From: Streptomyces sp. Isolate_45
GTDB lineage: Bacteria; Actinomycetota; Actinomycetes; Streptomycetales; Streptomycetaceae
Assembly: GCF_024721315.2 (NCBI RefSeq)
Contig: NZ_JANFAK020000052.1
Span: 1-50,489, forward strand
Direction of reading: 5' to 3'
DNA: 50,489 bases
Under the pieces are notes generated by a model. The model did not search any database, was not told where the DNA came from, and worked only from the letters and a program-made list of their open reading frames with translations. The position numbers and the translations under genes were made by a program. The stretch's first letter is position 1. Each line of letters begins with the position of its first letter. Shown one piece after another: positions 48,938 through 50,489 of this stretch.

Positions 48938-50284
48938 TCAGTTGCCGGGTACGACGGCCGCCGGCGCGATCGGCGTGCCCGCCGTGCGCGGCGAGGCCTT
49001 GGCGCCGCGGTCCGTGGGGGACGGTACGGGTTCCAGGACGAGCCGCAGCCTCTCCAGCCCGCGGAACGCCGCCACCGGGCCCTTCAAGCGGGCCGCCCGC
49101 GCCTCCTCCTCGGACTCGGCCAGCTCCATCTCCGGGAACTCCCGCAGGAGACAGGACAACGCGATTTCGAGCTCGAGCCGCGCCAGGGGTGCGCCCAGGC
49201 AGTAGTGCGTGCCGTGCCCGAAGCCCAGGTGCATGCCCTGGATCCCCTCCCGGGTCACGTCCAGGACGTCGGGGGCGCCGAACTGCTCCGGGTCCCGGTT
49301 CGCCGAGGAGATGGCGATCTGGACGAGCGAGCCCTTGGGGATCGGAGTGCCCCGTACCTCCGCGTCCTCGGCCGCGTACCGGAAGGTGGACGTCTCCACG
49401 GAACCCTCGAAGCGGACGAGTTCCTCCACCGCCCCGGGGATCAGCGCGGGGTTCAGCCGCAGCTTCTCCAGTTGGTCGGGACGGAGCAGCAGGTCGAGGA
49501 CGGAGTTCCCGATCTGGAAGGCGGTGGTCTTGTGCCCCGCGAAGAACAGCACCCACAGGGAGGAGACCAGCTCCGCGTCGTCCAGCCCGTCCTCCGCCCG
49601 GACGAGGTCGCTGAGGAAGGAGTCCGAGGGGTGGGCGCGGGTGTGCGCGATGAGGCGGTTCAGCCGGCCCTGGAGCCACTCCTCGGCAGCCCTCAGCTCC
49701 GCTTCCATCCGGGGATCGAACCGGGCCCGCGTCACCACCGCGAACTGACCGAGGATCTCCGGGCGGTCCTCCTCCGGAATGCCCATCAGTTCGCACAGCA
49801 CCGTGATCGGGAACGGGAACGCGAACGCGGGGATCAGGTCGACCGGATCCGTCTTCGGGCACGCGCGGAGCAGCCCCTCCGCGATCTCGGTGATCCTCGG
49901 CCGCATCCCCTCCACCCGCCGGGGACTGAAGGCCGCCCTCAGGGCGCGGCGCAGCCGTGTGTGGCGGGGCGGGTCCGAGTTGAGGACGTTGTCGTCGAGG
50001 TCGTCGAAGAAGCTGCCGTACACCGCGTGGTAAATGTCGAGGGCCCCGCGCATGTTCTTGCTGAAACGGGGGTCGGACAGCGCGTCGCGGGCGTCGTCGT
50101 AACGCGTGATCAGATACGTCTCGACGCCGTGGGAGGGCGTCAGACGGCACACCGGCGCCTGCTCGCGCAGCGCCGCGTAGACGGCGTGCGGGCACGTCCG
50201 GAACTCCGGCGCGCCCCTGGAAACGGACGCCACGATGTCGCGCAGCGATTCGCCGCCGTTCGGTGCCGCATTCTCCTGCGCCAT
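48938..50284 (-). CDS. Cytochrome P450 with Lys in the I-helix acid position
   Basis: 448 residues from ATG 50284, with GGAGGG upstream. DPPRHTRLRRAL, EELVRFEG (ExxR) and FGHGTHYCLGAPLARLE with haem Cys362 are normal. The I-helix reads FFAGHKTTAFQ: Lys252 stands where most P450s have Glu or Asp next to the conserved Thr. The C-terminus has about 40 extra Pro/Ala-rich residues. Cotranscribed with the amidohydrolase. The changed proton-relay residue suggests an unusual reaction or a need for substrate-assisted catalysis. Confidence 0.92.
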   Translation of the reverse strand: MAQENAAPNGGESLRDIVASVSRGAPEFRTCPHAVYAALREQAPVCRLTPSHGVETYLITRYDDARDALSDPRFSKNMRGALDIYHAVYGSFFDDLDDNVLNSDPPRHTRLRRALRAAFSPRRVEGMRPRITEIAEGLLRACPKTDPVDLIPAFAFPFPITVLCELMGIPEEDRPEILGQFAVVTRARFDPRMEAELRAAEEWLQGRLNRLIAHTRAHPSDSFLSDLVRAEDGLDDAELVSSLWVLFFAGHKTTAFQIGNSVLDLLLRPDQLEKLRLNPALIPGAVEELVRFEGSVETSTFRYAAEDAEVRGTPIPKGSLVQIAISSANRDPEQFGAPDVLDVTREGIQGMHLGFGHGTHYCLGAPLARLELEIALSCLLREFPEMELAESEEEARAARLKGPVAAFRGLERLRLVLEPVPSPTDRGAKASPRTAGTPIAPAAVVPGN

Positions 50285-50489
50285 GTCTGAGTACCCTCCG
50301 TGATGCTCGCGTTCGGCGACTCACGGGTTCCCTGCGGCGCCCCGCCGCGAAACGGGCCGTGCCTCGTTCGAGTGAGCCGGCCGCCCCCGGGCACGGGCCC
50401 GCCGTGACCGGGCCCGCCCCGCGATCGGAAGAGGACACGTCTGAAATCCAGTCACATTGGACAATCTGGTTTTGCGTCTTTTGCTTGAA
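50285..50489. other. Upstream region of the P450 group, with an AT-rich right end
   Basis: 205 bp without a visible gene. The last 50 bases are clearly lower in G+C than the rest of the window and include CCAG-N14-CTGG (50450-50471). On the minus strand TTGTCC could be a -35 element for the P450 group. The next gene lies outside the window. Confidence 0.4.

Overview
The window is high-GC actinobacterial chromosome, almost certainly Streptomyces or a close relative. The support is third-position G/C codon use throughout, frequent GTG starts and ATGA/GTGA stop-start overlaps, an initiator tRNA with a C1-U72 mismatch and no encoded CCA, several Tat and lipoprotein signals, an orphan two-component pair, a GntR/YtrA-type ABC operon, two cytochromes P450 and a SpoIIE-type phosphatase. 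No insertion sequence, phage module or CRISPR array was seen.

Left part (1-9300). A SagB-type oxidoreductase runs off the left edge, followed by a PhnA/YjdM zinc-ribbon protein. Next comes the most interesting locus, about 1380-8052. A DasR-like operator precedes a six-gene set: a NodS-like methyltransferase with an extra N-terminal domain, a cytoplasmic NagZ-like GH3 hexosaminidase, a DUF1796 papain-like protein, a PIG-L family N-deacetylase, and a NodI/NodJ-type ABC exporter. Four of these functions point to an amino sugar that is trimmed, de-N-acetylated, N-methylated and exported. A second DasR-like operator lies in front of the convergent gene for a Tat-exported alpha/beta hydrolase (8060-9226). 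The product is unknown.

9450-20000: regulation, dehydrogenases and transporters. A Tat-signal SDR is divergent from a LuxR-type two-component pair, with an 11-bp inverted repeat between them. An iron-box-like site precedes a helix-turn-helix protein. Then come 3-hydroxybutyrate dehydrogenase, a lipoprotein, a methionine importer (MetI, MetN and a frameshifted MetQ), and a YtrA-type ABC operon with its own inverted repeat.

20000-33000: a secreted GH15 enzyme, a second exported hydrolase, a second EF-G with a candidate leader peptide, an MFS exporter, two VOC proteins, a quinone-oxidoreductase-like MDR protein with a textbook MerR operator and its MerR gene, and an ECF-like sigma factor coupled to a protein that fuses an unknown N-terminal domain to an IclR regulator.

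33000-50489: a secreted tripeptidyl aminopeptidase and a peptide-binding lipoprotein; a DUF1963 protein; tRNA-fMet overlapping the 3' end of a CocE-type hydrolase gene that is divergent from its probable TetR repressor; a degenerate caspase-like protein next to a P450; an XRE-cupin regulator divergent from a His-rich methyltransferase; a PAS-GAF-SpoIIE phosphatase; and a P450/amidohydrolase/YceI group in which the P450 has Lys where the I-helix acid normally sits.
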